Source of the DNA: Flavobacteriales bacterium UBA1993
Lineage (GTDB): Bacteria; Bacteroidota; Bacteroidia; Flavobacteriales_G; Salibacteraceae
Assembly (NCBI GenBank): GCA_002336485.1
Contig: DDCZ01000064.1
Location: forward strand, 55,198 to 88,811
Length of the DNA: 33,614 nt
Direction: 5' to 3'
Numbering within the stretch: position 1 is the first letter of the stretch; each line of letters begins with the position of its first letter. A program made the translations under genes and the position numbers. Under the pieces are notes generated by a model. The model did no database searches and was not told the DNA's origin. It saw nothing but the letters and a program-made list of their open reading frames with translations. Below, in pieces: positions 8,303 through 16,038 of the stretch.

Positions 8303-10114
8303 ATGTACCGAATCTCAATTATTACCTGCCTCTTCATCTTTACTTGCCTGAACGGATCGGCTCAAAGCCCAAACGCCCTAAACTTTGACGGCACCAACGA
8401 CTATGTTCAAACCACGTTTGATGGTATTGGGGGCAATTCATCGAGGACAGTGGAGGCATGGATAAAAACTCCGTATCAGGCAAACCAAGAAGTCATCACA
8501 GATTGGGGGTCAATGTCAACTGGCCAACGCTTCACCTTTAACCTAATAGCGGGTAAGATTCGATGCGAGATTGGTGGAAACGGAGTTACTGGCACCACCC
8601 TAGTTGCGGATAACACGTGGCATCATGTAGCAGTTACATTCAACAATAGCTCAAGTCCGAAATATCGAATGTATGTAGATGGCTCACTAGAAGCGAGCTT
8701 CAACCTCACGGTTACCATTAACTCATCTACCACGGCCACCGACTTTAGAATAGGAAGGCGTGTGGATAATGCGAATCACTTTACCGGGAGTATCGATGAA
8801 GTGCGTGTATGGAATTATGACCGCACGGCCTCCGAAATATCGAATAACATGAATACGGAGTTTTGCACCATTCCATCGGGATTGGTTGCATATCACAAAC
8901 TAAATCAAGGCGTTGCAGGAGGCACCAACACAGGCCTCACTGATTCGCCCGATGTAAGTGGAAACGCAAACGATGGAACGCTAAACGGATTTGGACTTTC
9001 CGGATCTTCTTCAAATTGGGTAAACGGTGTTTCACTTTCCACTTCAAGTGTATCGAGTAGTGTTTCCATCACGGGGTGCGACACATTCATCAGCCCAAGT
9101 GGAAACTACGTTTGGACTCAATCTGGTACATACGTTGACACTACCCAAACCGCAGCGGGATGTGATTCGATATTGACAATAAATCTCACAATGCTGAGCA
9201 ATTCGTATGGTGCTATTAGCACGGCAGCATGTTCCAGTTATACCTCTCCGAGCGGGAATCACACATGGCTTGAATCGGGCGCACATCTAGACACAATTGC
9301 AAATGCAGCGGGCTGCGATTCGATCTTACTTATTGACTTAACCATTCAAAATAGCACTGATACGTTTGCATTATCTGGATGTGGGCAAATCCTTTCTCCG
9401 AGCGGTAATCACCTATGGACACAATCGGGTACGTATTTGGATACCATCTTAAATGCAGCTGGATGCGACTCCTTGTTAACTGTTGCAGTCGAAATCATAC
9501 CGAATTCATCGAGAAACATTTCTCCAGAGGCTTGTCAATCCTATACCTCTCCAAGCGGAAACCATGTCTGGACCGATTCGGGCGTGTATCAAGACACTTT
9601 GGTGAATGCCGCAGGCTGTGACTCGATCTTAACCATTACACTCACCATTAAGGAGATTGATAACGGTGTCACGCAACTTGGATATAAGCTGACTGCAAAT
9701 GCAAATGCCGCGTCATACCAATGGCTTGATTGCGAAGATGATTACGCGATAATTCCAGGCAGTCTTGGCCAATCATATGTATCTACAAATGATGGCACGT
9801 TTGCGGTTAGAGTTTCGAAGGATGGATGTGTAGACACCTCTGATTGCTTTGAGATTAACATTGTTGGAATAAGTACGGCAACAAACCCTTCGATAATAAT
9901 TTGGCCAAATCCAACATCGGAGGCTGTGCACATTCAATTTAGCTCTGGTTCAGTATCGGAAGTTCAGGTGATGAACATCACCGGCAAGAAACACACAACA
10001 GTATACTCTCCAGTGAACAATGATCGTATTCCGCTTCCAGAGGCACCTGGATTCTATCTCCTTCGAGTGATCACTAATGAAGGATCCGAAACGTTTCCGA
10101 TTCAACGGTTGTAG
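8303..10114 (+). CDS. Secreted LamG-domain protein with four tandem repeats and a T9SS sorting domain
   Basis: A 603-residue surface or secreted protein. The signal peptide is MYRISIITCLFIFTCLNGSA before QSPN. Residues about 24-190 form a LamG/concanavalin-A-like sandwich (ALNFDGTNDYVQTTF, VEAWIKTPYQ, TWHHVAVTFNN, MYVDGSLE, GSIDEVRVWNYDRTASEI), usually a carbohydrate- or protein-binding module. Residues about 256-450 hold four repeats of 50-51 residues with the core SPSGN-x-x-W-x-x-SG and AAGCDS. The C-terminus (about 528-603, from IIWPNPTSEAVHIQF to GFYLLRVITNEGSETFPI) is a type A T9SS sorting domain. The gene starts 8 bases after the response regulator, so the two are probably co-transcribed. 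An adhesin or matrix-binding role is inference; no catalytic motif was recognised. Confidence 0.9.
   Translation: MYRISIITCLFIFTCLNGSAQSPNALNFDGTNDYVQTTFDGIGGNSSRTVEAWIKTPYQANQEVITDWGSMSTGQRFTFNLIAGKIRCEIGGNGVTGTTLVADNTWHHVAVTFNNSSSPKYRMYVDGSLEASFNLTVTINSSTTATDFRIGRRVDNANHFTGSIDEVRVWNYDRTASEISNNMNTEFCTIPSGLVAYHKLNQGVAGGTNTGLTDSPDVSGNANDGTLNGFGLSGSSSNWVNGVSLSTSSVSSSVSITGCDTFISPSGNYVWTQSGTYVDTTQTAAGCDSILTINLTMLSNSYGAISTAACSSYTSPSGNHTWLESGAHLDTIANAAGCDSILLIDLTIQNSTDTFALSGCGQILSPSGNHLWTQSGTYLDTILNAAGCDSLLTVAVEIIPNSSRNISPEACQSYTSPSGNHVWTDSGVYQDTLVNAAGCDSILTITLTIKEIDNGVTQLGYKLTANANAASYQWLDCEDDYAIIPGSLGQSYVSTNDGTFAVRVSKDGCVDTSDCFEINIVGISTATNPSIIIWPNPTSEAVHIQFSSGSVSEVQVMNITGKKHTTVYSPVNNDRIPLPEAPGFYLLRVITNEGSETFPIQRL
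9065..9652 (+). repeat. Four tandem coding repeats of 150-153 bp
   Basis: The codons for Ser-Pro-Ser of the repeated SPSGN core begin at 9092, 9245, 9395 and 9548, giving periods of 153, 150 and 153 bp. Each unit carries a cysteine near its start, SPSGN, a Trp, SG, a DT pair and AAGCDS(I/L)L. The DNA has diverged (several synonymous differences in each core), so these are old protein-level duplications rather than a recent expansion. The repeat family is common in secreted Bacteroidota proteins. Confidence 0.9.
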
Positions 10115-10191
10115 CACATCAACTTGTGAAAGAGCGTTAACACGACCAAACGTTTGGCCATCCCTGTGCGTCTTACCTACTGAAAAAGAGC

Positions 10192-10449
10192 ATGATTCCA
10201 GAAAGTCAAAATACAATCAAATTATCCCATTCGCGATCAGCAAACTATCTGTTGTATCGAGTTTTAGGTGACATCCAATATCCATTGAGTTTTGATTTGA
10301 TAAACATGGATGGGGTCAAACAACGGAGCATTCAGCTGGTCATCGGAAACGAATTTGTGATTCCAATTTCAACACTTGATGCTGGCGAATACTTATATGT
10401 TGTTAGCGCACAGACTGGCCACCTCAGAACGGGTGTCGTTCGAGTTTAA
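10192..10449 (+). CDS. Small ORF resembling a stand-alone T9SS type A C-terminal sorting domain (possible gene remnant)
   Basis: An 85-residue ORF from ATG 10192, preceded by the purine-rich stretch AAAAAGAG. An in-frame stop lies at 10138, so it cannot extend much further upstream, and it is not a continuation of the preceding CDS. Residues about 18-85 read like a complete sorting domain: a strand with LLYRVLGDIQYPLSFDLINM, a G-V-K turn, NEFVIPISTLDAGEYLYVV and a final strand RTGVVRV. These resemble the (I/V)-x-(N/D)-x-x-G and V-x-x-L-x-x-G-x-Y pattern of type A domains. No signal peptide is visible, so export as it stands would be unexplained. It may be the surviving 3' end of a deleted T9SS substrate gene, or a small protein in its own right. 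Its stop directly abuts that of the convergent nuclease gene. Confidence 0.55.
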   Translation: MIPESQNTIKLSHSRSANYLLYRVLGDIQYPLSFDLINMDGVKQRSIQLVIGNEFVIPISTLDAGEYLYVVSAQTGHLRTGVVRV

Positions 10450-13182
10450 CTAGAAGGTTATGTATTTCGATTCAGGCTTATGAGCAAACGGAATCGTTTG
10501 ATCAAGCATGTCATTGACAACATCTCCAAGTCCATTTTCAAATCCATGATTGAAGTTGGCCTCATCGTCCAAGATGTTCAAATTCATAAAACCATTTTTC
10601 TGACGCTTAAATGAAAAAATGGAACTCTCTATTGATTTCGACGGCATACCATGACGACGCGCATAGGCCCATTTATAGAATGCCAATTGCAGCGCCTTCG
10701 CGTATTTAGAATCGGAAAACATTTGATCGAAATGGCATTTCAACTCTCCGGGCTCAACCTTTCCAGTTTTGTAATCAACAATTCTAACAATACCTGCGCG
10801 CTCATCGATTCGATCAGCAAATCCAAATAGGCGCACATTCATACCGTCGAGCGGCAGCCATTCTTCAAGGCGATCCTCCAAAGCGAGAATTTTCACAGGA
10901 CCAAATTCCTTCATATCGGCCACGTCCATTTCAACAAATCGCTTGACATACGACTTAGCAAGCTCCACTTGAATCAAGTTTTTACCGCTGGCTATCTCCG
11001 ATTCGTCAAAATCCTTTTTAAATCGTTGTTCCACCATATTCCCCGCTCCATCTAAATGAGACTCGAGCACTTTAAGATCTATGTAGTTTCCTCTAAATGG
11101 CTCGTATAAAGACTGCAACACATCGTGCACAACAGAACCGAATGTACTCGCCTCCATGTCTTCTTCTACCACAGATGGCTCTGGCACACGGAGCACATAA
11201 TAGAAGTAGAACTCCAGCGGACTGTTGATATATGTATTGATAGCTGAGGGCGAAAGCTTGGCTTCTAATCCTTTTCTAATCTGCTGAATTAGCTCAGAAG
11301 ATTTGTAAACTTCAAGCGGCTGTTGATCCTTGGCGCTCATTTCCATGCTTTCCTCATGAAATTCTAACACACACTTGGGGTTAACCGCAGAGAGTTCATG
11401 CTTCAACTGCAGCACAAAGCGTGAAGCTTCCCCGCTATTCAAATTTTCCGCAGACCGATTATATACCAAGTGAACGTTTTCCGCGCGCTGTAATAGACGG
11501 TAAAAGTGATACGACACTAGGCTTAACGTATCCTTGGTGGTAGGTAGTTTATGATGCATTCTGTGTACAAAAGGAATCAAGGTGGGCTGCACTGGATTAC
11601 CGGGCAAGTTATCATCCGAAGCGCCGAGCAGGATCACATTTTTAAAATCAATCATTCGGGTTTCGAGCATATTCATCAGTTGAATGCCCTCGCCTCTATT
11701 TCCTTGAATAAAGAATCTACCATAGCCGACATGTCGGTGCAGAAATGTGCGTAGTTTTTTGAGATCCTCATCTTTAAAAACTTGGTTGTACTGAGAAAAC
11801 AATTGGGTCAATTTAGCGATGTATGGATCTATCCCAGCTTTATCAATAGAATCTAGATCAACTTTCGAATCGTTCGCTTTCCAGTCATTTAATATGGAAA
11901 CCAGTCGATTGGAAACGAAGGAAAACTGATGCTCCCAATCAAAAAGAAGATGAAAGCATTGTTCGGTAAACATGTCTGATTCCAACTCGCTTTTAAGCCA
12001 ATCAAGCCGCACATACCTCCAGTTACGCTTCAATATTTGCTTTTCAATTTTAGCCCATGCTGACGTGCCGTCGATCCATTTCTTAATCACGGGAGACGTA
12101 AGCACGCCCTGAATTTGCTTTTGATGGAACGCCATATCATCATCCCTTGATATTGCACTAGCGTGCATTGACAAAAGTGCCATCATAAATTGATGAATCC
12201 CAGTATCCTTCAGTGATTGACTCATGGTCACATTAAGATCTAGACCTTCAAGTTCTAATAAATTTAGAGTAGGCTTGAGTAGTTTATTATCTGCAAGAAT
12301 CAAAACTGTGTCACTCAATTCATTCTTTGGGATCTCAGAAAGAATTCGATTCGTGCGTAGAACTTGCCCCGAATAGCCAGCGATTGGATGCACATTTACC
12401 CTTAGATTTTTAGCTCCCAATAGGTTGACTTTCCAATTTCCAGATTCGAGATAGGATGACTGCCGAAACAAGCGTCCTGCCTCATGCACCTGAGAATCTA
12501 TATAGTATAGATCCACATCAAGAAATACCCGCAACTTTGAGTGGGTCTTTATCCAATCGAGCAACTTTGTTTCACTGGGGTTTCCTGGAACGATGCCCAC
12601 CCAAAGTGTTTTTCTGCCATTAAATGTTTCTATGAGTAACGGATCATTGGATTCACACAGGTCGGCCACCTGCCGATATATCATACCACGATAACCAAGC
12701 TTAATCGAATGGAGCTTCTCTTTTAATCCAGCGTAATACCCAGGCATTCGACTCCAAAAGCTGCGGAATTCATGTTCAATAGGCCCTTGGTCCAAGTCAA
12801 TGCTTTGGTATTCGGAAATCTGGCGGTATATCGAATCAATATCACCGAGATATAGATCTACGTCGTTGACATCACTTAGGAAGGTGCTACCCCAGCTTGA
12901 AAACTCTTCAAAGGGTTGCGGAGCGGACTCCTTTTCAAGATATGCAGAATAAAACGTGAGCAGCGCTTCCTCTGGTTCTATTAAAGCCAATCCGCTCAAA
13001 GCTTCCATGAGCTGATCCGCGGTTTGGATCTCAAAATTTTCATGCCCAATTTCCTCCAGCTTTTGATTTAAAATGGCCTGGGATCGCCTATTGGGCATAA
13101 CCATCAATACCGGCTCTGTCAGTTTGGAAACATGTGAGGCCAGTCGATCGAGAAAAGGAAGATCACTTAAATCTGAATCCAT
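10450..13182 (-). CDS. AddB-like PD-(D/E)XK superfamily nuclease
   Basis: A protein of 910 residues from ATG 13182; a TTG at 13197 would add five. The C-terminal third carries PD-(D/E)XK motifs of the RecB/AddB type: GSVVHDVLQSLY (His), LFGFADRIDE (Asp) and IVDYKTGKVEP with Asp803 and Lys805, followed by LQLAFYKWAYA. The long N-terminal part looks like a degenerate UvrD-type helicase core: an AddB-like opening (VLMVMPNRRSQ) and ILLGASDDNLPG, a match to the usual ..GA.EG.LP motif, but no Walker A loop that I can find. The segment PSAINTYINSPLEFYFYYVL aligns with the place where AddB proteins often have an iron-sulfur cysteine; here it is serine. No addA/uvrD partner lies nearby. A role in double-strand-break end processing is likely by family. 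The start overlaps the upstream TPR gene by 20 bases. Confidence 0.82.
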   Translation of the reverse strand: MDSDLSDLPFLDRLASHVSKLTEPVLMVMPNRRSQAILNQKLEEIGHENFEIQTADQLMEALSGLALIEPEEALLTFYSAYLEKESAPQPFEEFSSWGSTFLSDVNDVDLYLGDIDSIYRQISEYQSIDLDQGPIEHEFRSFWSRMPGYYAGLKEKLHSIKLGYRGMIYRQVADLCESNDPLLIETFNGRKTLWVGIVPGNPSETKLLDWIKTHSKLRVFLDVDLYYIDSQVHEAGRLFRQSSYLESGNWKVNLLGAKNLRVNVHPIAGYSGQVLRTNRILSEIPKNELSDTVLILADNKLLKPTLNLLELEGLDLNVTMSQSLKDTGIHQFMMALLSMHASAISRDDDMAFHQKQIQGVLTSPVIKKWIDGTSAWAKIEKQILKRNWRYVRLDWLKSELESDMFTEQCFHLLFDWEHQFSFVSNRLVSILNDWKANDSKVDLDSIDKAGIDPYIAKLTQLFSQYNQVFKDEDLKKLRTFLHRHVGYGRFFIQGNRGEGIQLMNMLETRMIDFKNVILLGASDDNLPGNPVQPTLIPFVHRMHHKLPTTKDTLSLVSYHFYRLLQRAENVHLVYNRSAENLNSGEASRFVLQLKHELSAVNPKCVLEFHEESMEMSAKDQQPLEVYKSSELIQQIRKGLEAKLSPSAINTYINSPLEFYFYYVLRVPEPSVVEEDMEASTFGSVVHDVLQSLYEPFRGNYIDLKVLESHLDGAGNMVEQRFKKDFDESEIASGKNLIQVELAKSYVKRFVEMDVADMKEFGPVKILALEDRLEEWLPLDGMNVRLFGFADRIDERAGIVRIVDYKTGKVEPGELKCHFDQMFSDSKYAKALQLAFYKWAYARRHGMPSKSIESSIFSFKRQKNGFMNLNILDDEANFNHGFENGLGDVVNDMLDQTIPFAHKPESKYITF

Positions 13183-13786
13183 TTTTGATAAAATCAAGGT
13201 ACTCTTTCATGCCCGATCGCGTTCCAAATGTGGTCCGCAAAAGCGCAAAGATTGATAGTTTCTGACGTGCGGATTCACCTTCAAGATTGGTTGAAACGCC
13301 ACTGGTCTTTGCACGTTGAATATCCATATCGTGCAACTCTTTCTGTTCTTTTCGGATCTTCTCGAGCAGTTCGTCAACTCCAGCGATTTGATCCGCCCGT
13401 TGATAATTGGATTTCGCCTTATCGGCATACCCGAGTTTCTCCTGCAAGAGACCTAGATTGTTGTAGGCAATACTGTCTTCCGGATCCAGCTCAACGGCTT
13501 TTTCGTAATCCTGTATCGCACCTTCAATATCGCCGATCCAATCTTTGATATACGCCCGACTTGAATAGCGATAGGGATTTTGAGCATCTATGTCGACCGC
13601 ATAGTTCATATCGGACAAACTCTTATCCTTATCTTGAAGGTAGTACCATATTACGCCGCGCTCACTATACAACGATGGGTTCTCTTCTTCAGATATGGCG
13701 CGGTTATAATCGACCAGTGCACCGGCAAAATCTTTGTCATCAAATTTTTTGCGACCAGATATATAATGGGAATTCTTTGAAATCAT
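13163..13786 (-). CDS. Small cytoplasmic TPR protein
   Basis: A 207-residue protein with no signal peptide and three to four TPR units in residues about 5-135 (for example AGALVDYNRAIS, AIQDYEKAVELDPEDSIAYNNLGLL). A charged helix (ELLEKIRKEQKELHDMDIQ) and a less regular tail follow. The gene overlaps the start of the downstream AddB-like nuclease, so the two are probably translated from one message and the TPR protein might be a partner of the nuclease; that link is inference. A weak promoter-like pair lies upstream on the minus strand (TTCG, 20 bases, TAATTCCG ending 4 bases before the ATG). The exact role is unknown. Confidence 0.82.
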   Translation of the reverse strand: MISKNSHYISGRKKFDDKDFAGALVDYNRAISEEENPSLYSERGVIWYYLQDKDKSLSDMNYAVDIDAQNPYRYSSRAYIKDWIGDIEGAIQDYEKAVELDPEDSIAYNNLGLLQEKLGYADKAKSNYQRADQIAGVDELLEKIRKEQKELHDMDIQRAKTSGVSTNLEGESARQKLSIFALLRTTFGTRSGMKEYLDFIKNGFRFK

Positions 13787-13825
13787 GCTTCGGAATTACG
13801 ATTCTTGTGATAATAATACGAACCA

Positions 13826-14074
13826 TTGATTAGCCCGCAATTGGAATTCCCTGTTTATAGAAAATACTCGAATAATAAGTCCTACTTCAAAGTTGAGTCA
13901 GCGGCCAATTTCAGAGAGCTTAAGATTACGGGATCCTTGATTGAAAGCTTTGATTTTGAGGCCAAAATTTTACCTGATCGGAATTTCATTCAAGATATGC
14001 TGAACCTCGAAAACGGATACTGGGAACCGATCGATAAAGAGGAATGGGACGCCATTTTCGAGCGCCTTAAATAA
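13826..14074 (+). CDS. Small uncharacterised protein, TTG start
   Basis: An 82-residue frame without an ATG. The first usable start is TTG 13826; a second TTG at 13841 would give MEFPVYRKY. The coding character is convincing: mixed charged and hydrophobic residues, FPVYRKYSNNKSYFKVES, then alternating strand-like segments, and a C-terminal helix NGYWEPIDKEEWDAIFERLK. I recall similar short proteins of unknown function in Flavobacteriia, but cannot name a family. It is predicted cytoplasmic with no signal or membrane segment. The gene is divergent from the TPR gene (39-base gap) and its last 8 bases overlap the 3' end of murB on the other strand. Confidence 0.65.
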   Translation: MISPQLEFPVYRKYSNNKSYFKVESAANFRELKITGSLIESFDFEAKILPDRNFIQDMLNLENGYWEPIDKEEWDAIFERLK

Positions 14075-15107
14075 TATTCACCTCGCGTTCGAGCGGAATT
14101 TGATACATGCCAAAAACGGCTTGGATAATCTCTTCAGAGAGATTGTAAATATCACTTCCAAGAGCCCCGCCATGATTTACCAAGACCAAAGCTTGTCTAT
14201 CATGAACCCCATAGGTTCCATACGACTTGCCCTTAAATCCTGCATGTTCAATGAGCCAACCAGCAGCCACCTTTACTTTTCTATCGCCTGCTGGATATCC
14301 TACAATTTCGGGAAAGGTCGATTTTAACGACTCGAAGTGGACTTGATCAATGACCGGGTTCTTAAAAAACGACCCGCTATTTCCAATCTTTTTTGGATCG
14401 GGAAGCTTTGACTGACGAATTGAAATAACCGCGTCGCTCACACTTTTAAGGGTTAAATCGCGCACGCCCATTTTTTCCAATTCTTGTTCAATGGCCCCGT
14501 AACTCGTATTAAAAGCTGGTGTCTTTTTCAATCGAAATGTGACCGATGAAATGATCGCCTTGTTTCGAAGTGCTCGTTTGAAAATACTTTCTCGATATCC
14601 AAATTGGCATTCTTCTAAGGAAAAGGAAGCCCAAGTTTTGTCCTCCGTCAAAAAGGCGTCGAGTGAGTGAAATACCGACTTAATCTCTACACCGTAGGCG
14701 CCGATGTTTTGCATTGGGGCTGTGCCCACATTGCCAGGGATTAGGGAGAGGTTTTCGATTCCTGCCCACCCGTTTTCGATTGCTTTCAAAACGAATTCGT
14801 GCCAGACCACACCTGCCCCCACTTTCACGAAAAAAGCATCCTCAGATTCATCCATGAGTTGAATTCCTGGGATCTCGATTTTCAATACTGTACCCGGAAT
14901 GTCCTTTGTGAGCAACAAATTACTTCCTCCACCTAGAATTAGGCTTGGATGTGGTTCACCGCTTGAAAAGTATTCTTCTAGTGACTGAGCATCCCCGACT
15001 CGAGCAAGGCGCTCAGCTATGGATGAAAGCCCGAAGGTGTTGAAGGGTTTTAGATCGACGTGTTTTTGAATCTCCACGGAGCAAAGAACGCTAGCAGGGT
15101 TATTCAT
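14067..15107 (-). CDS. murB: UDP-N-acetylenolpyruvoylglucosamine reductase
   Basis: MurB is the flavoenzyme that reduces UDP-GlcNAc-enolpyruvate to UDP-MurNAc with NADPH, an essential cytoplasmic step of peptidoglycan precursor synthesis. Visible signatures are LKPFNTFGLSS near the start, the FAD-binding LILGGGSNLLL, PMQNIGAYGVEI, FGYRESIFK with the conserved arginine, SGSFFKNPVI with the proton-donor serine, and the C-terminal glutamate region LSEEIIQAVFG. The frame is open to 15179, but the upstream part would overlap folD and lacks family similarity. I therefore place the start at ATG 15107, giving 346 residues, close to the roughly 340 of type I MurB. It follows folD by 49 bases in the ffh-folD-murB run. 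Confidence 0.96.
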   Translation of the reverse strand: MNNPASVLCSVEIQKHVDLKPFNTFGLSSIAERLARVGDAQSLEEYFSSGEPHPSLILGGGSNLLLTKDIPGTVLKIEIPGIQLMDESEDAFFVKVGAGVVWHEFVLKAIENGWAGIENLSLIPGNVGTAPMQNIGAYGVEIKSVFHSLDAFLTEDKTWASFSLEECQFGYRESIFKRALRNKAIISSVTFRLKKTPAFNTSYGAIEQELEKMGVRDLTLKSVSDAVISIRQSKLPDPKKIGNSGSFFKNPVIDQVHFESLKSTFPEIVGYPAGDRKVKVAAGWLIEHAGFKGKSYGTYGVHDRQALVLVNHGGALGSDIYNLSEEIIQAVFGMYQIPLEREVNII

Positions 15108-15156
15108 TCGACCCAATAAATAGGAAGATTTAAGGCTTTGCGGTGTTGATAAGTGC

Positions 15157-16032
15157 CTACATCCGCTTTCGCGCAGCAATCATTGTATTGTTGAGCAGGT
15201 AAGCGATTGTCATTGGCCCAACTCCACCAGGTACAGGAGTGATGAAACTACACTTCGGGGATACCCCATTAAAATCGACATCTCCGGTGAGTCGGTATCC
15301 GCGTTCACGTGAAGCGTCATCCACTCTATTAATTCCTACATCAACGACTACGGCGCCTTCTTTCACCATGTCTGCAGTAACAAAATCGGGTTTACCGATG
15401 GCAGCTATGAGAATATCGCCTTGAAGGCAAATCTCTTTCAGGTTTTGGGTGCGAGAATGAGCGACGGTTACGGTGCAGTTTCCAGGATAAGTATTTCTAC
15501 GCATGAGCATGGCCATGGGCGCTCCTACAATATTGCTGCGGCCGAGAACGACGCAATGTTTTCCCTCTGTTTCAACCTTATAACGCTTAAGAAGCTCAAC
15601 AATACCTCCGGGTGTGGCAGAAATGAAGGAATCGAGTCCTAGTGACATCTTTCCGACATTGATCGGATGAAACCCGTCCACATCCTTTGAGGGAATCACA
15701 CGTTCGATGACAATTTTTTCTTCGATATGCTTGGGTAGAGGAAGTTGAATGATGAATCCGTCTAACTCTTCATTCTCATTGAGCTCATCAATCGTTTGCA
15801 GCAATGTGCTTTGAGAAATCTCGGGAGGAAACTGGAGCAGAGAACTTTCAAATCCAGTGGCTTTACATGCCTTCACCTTTGCATTGACATAGGTTTCGCT
15901 GGCGGGGTTGTTCCCGATTAAAATAACAGCAAGATGCGGTGGACGGTGACCGTTGGATATCATTTCTGCTACTTCCGTAGCTATTTCTTCCTTTAGTTGC
16001 TTGGCAATTGCCTTTCCGTCCATTAATTCCAT
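15157..16032 (-). CDS. folD: Bifunctional methylenetetrahydrofolate dehydrogenase / methenyltetrahydrofolate cyclohydrolase
   Basis: FolD interconverts 5,10-methylene- and 10-formyl-tetrahydrofolate, supplying one-carbon units for purines and formyl-Met. The 291-residue protein has the normal family length. The catalytic YVNAKVKACKATGF motif contains the key lysine, GFIIQLPLPKHI matches the QLPLP signature, and KDVDGFHPINVG, VLGRSNIVGAPMAMLM (NADP site) and the terminal TPVPGGVGPMTIAYLL are all present. It lies 6 bases after ffh and ahead of murB on the same strand, so it is probably cotranscribed with both. An ffh-folD pairing is familiar in Bacteroidota. An internal ATG three codons in is an alternative start with little effect on the protein. 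Confidence 0.97.
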   Translation of the reverse strand: MELMDGKAIAKQLKEEIATEVAEMISNGHRPPHLAVILIGNNPASETYVNAKVKACKATGFESSLLQFPPEISQSTLLQTIDELNENEELDGFIIQLPLPKHIEEKIVIERVIPSKDVDGFHPINVGKMSLGLDSFISATPGGIVELLKRYKVETEGKHCVVLGRSNIVGAPMAMLMRRNTYPGNCTVTVAHSRTQNLKEICLQGDILIAAIGKPDFVTADMVKEGAVVVDVGINRVDDASRERGYRLTGDVDFNGVSPKCSFITPVPGGVGPMTIAYLLNNTMIAARKRM

Positions 16033-16038
16033 AGGTGA

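Noticed and set aside
9065..9652. Evenly spaced similar units that might suggest a CRISPR or DNA satellite
   Set aside because: Units are 150-153 bp, diverged at DNA level and conserved as protein, inside an open reading frame.
10146..10157. Perfect 12-bp palindrome CCAAACGTTTGG between the LamG gene and the small sorting-domain ORF
   Set aside because: About eight perfect 12-bp palindromes are expected by chance in a window this size (4 to the power -6 per position), and no second copy was seen.
10077..10271. 64-codon frame bridging the LamG gene and the small ORF
   Set aside because: It is out of frame with both, starts inside a real gene and has no protein-like pattern; the T9SS-like reading from 10192 is better.
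15108..15179. N-terminal extension of MurB by 24 residues
   Set aside because: It would overlap folD and has no family similarity; ATG 15107 gives the standard length.
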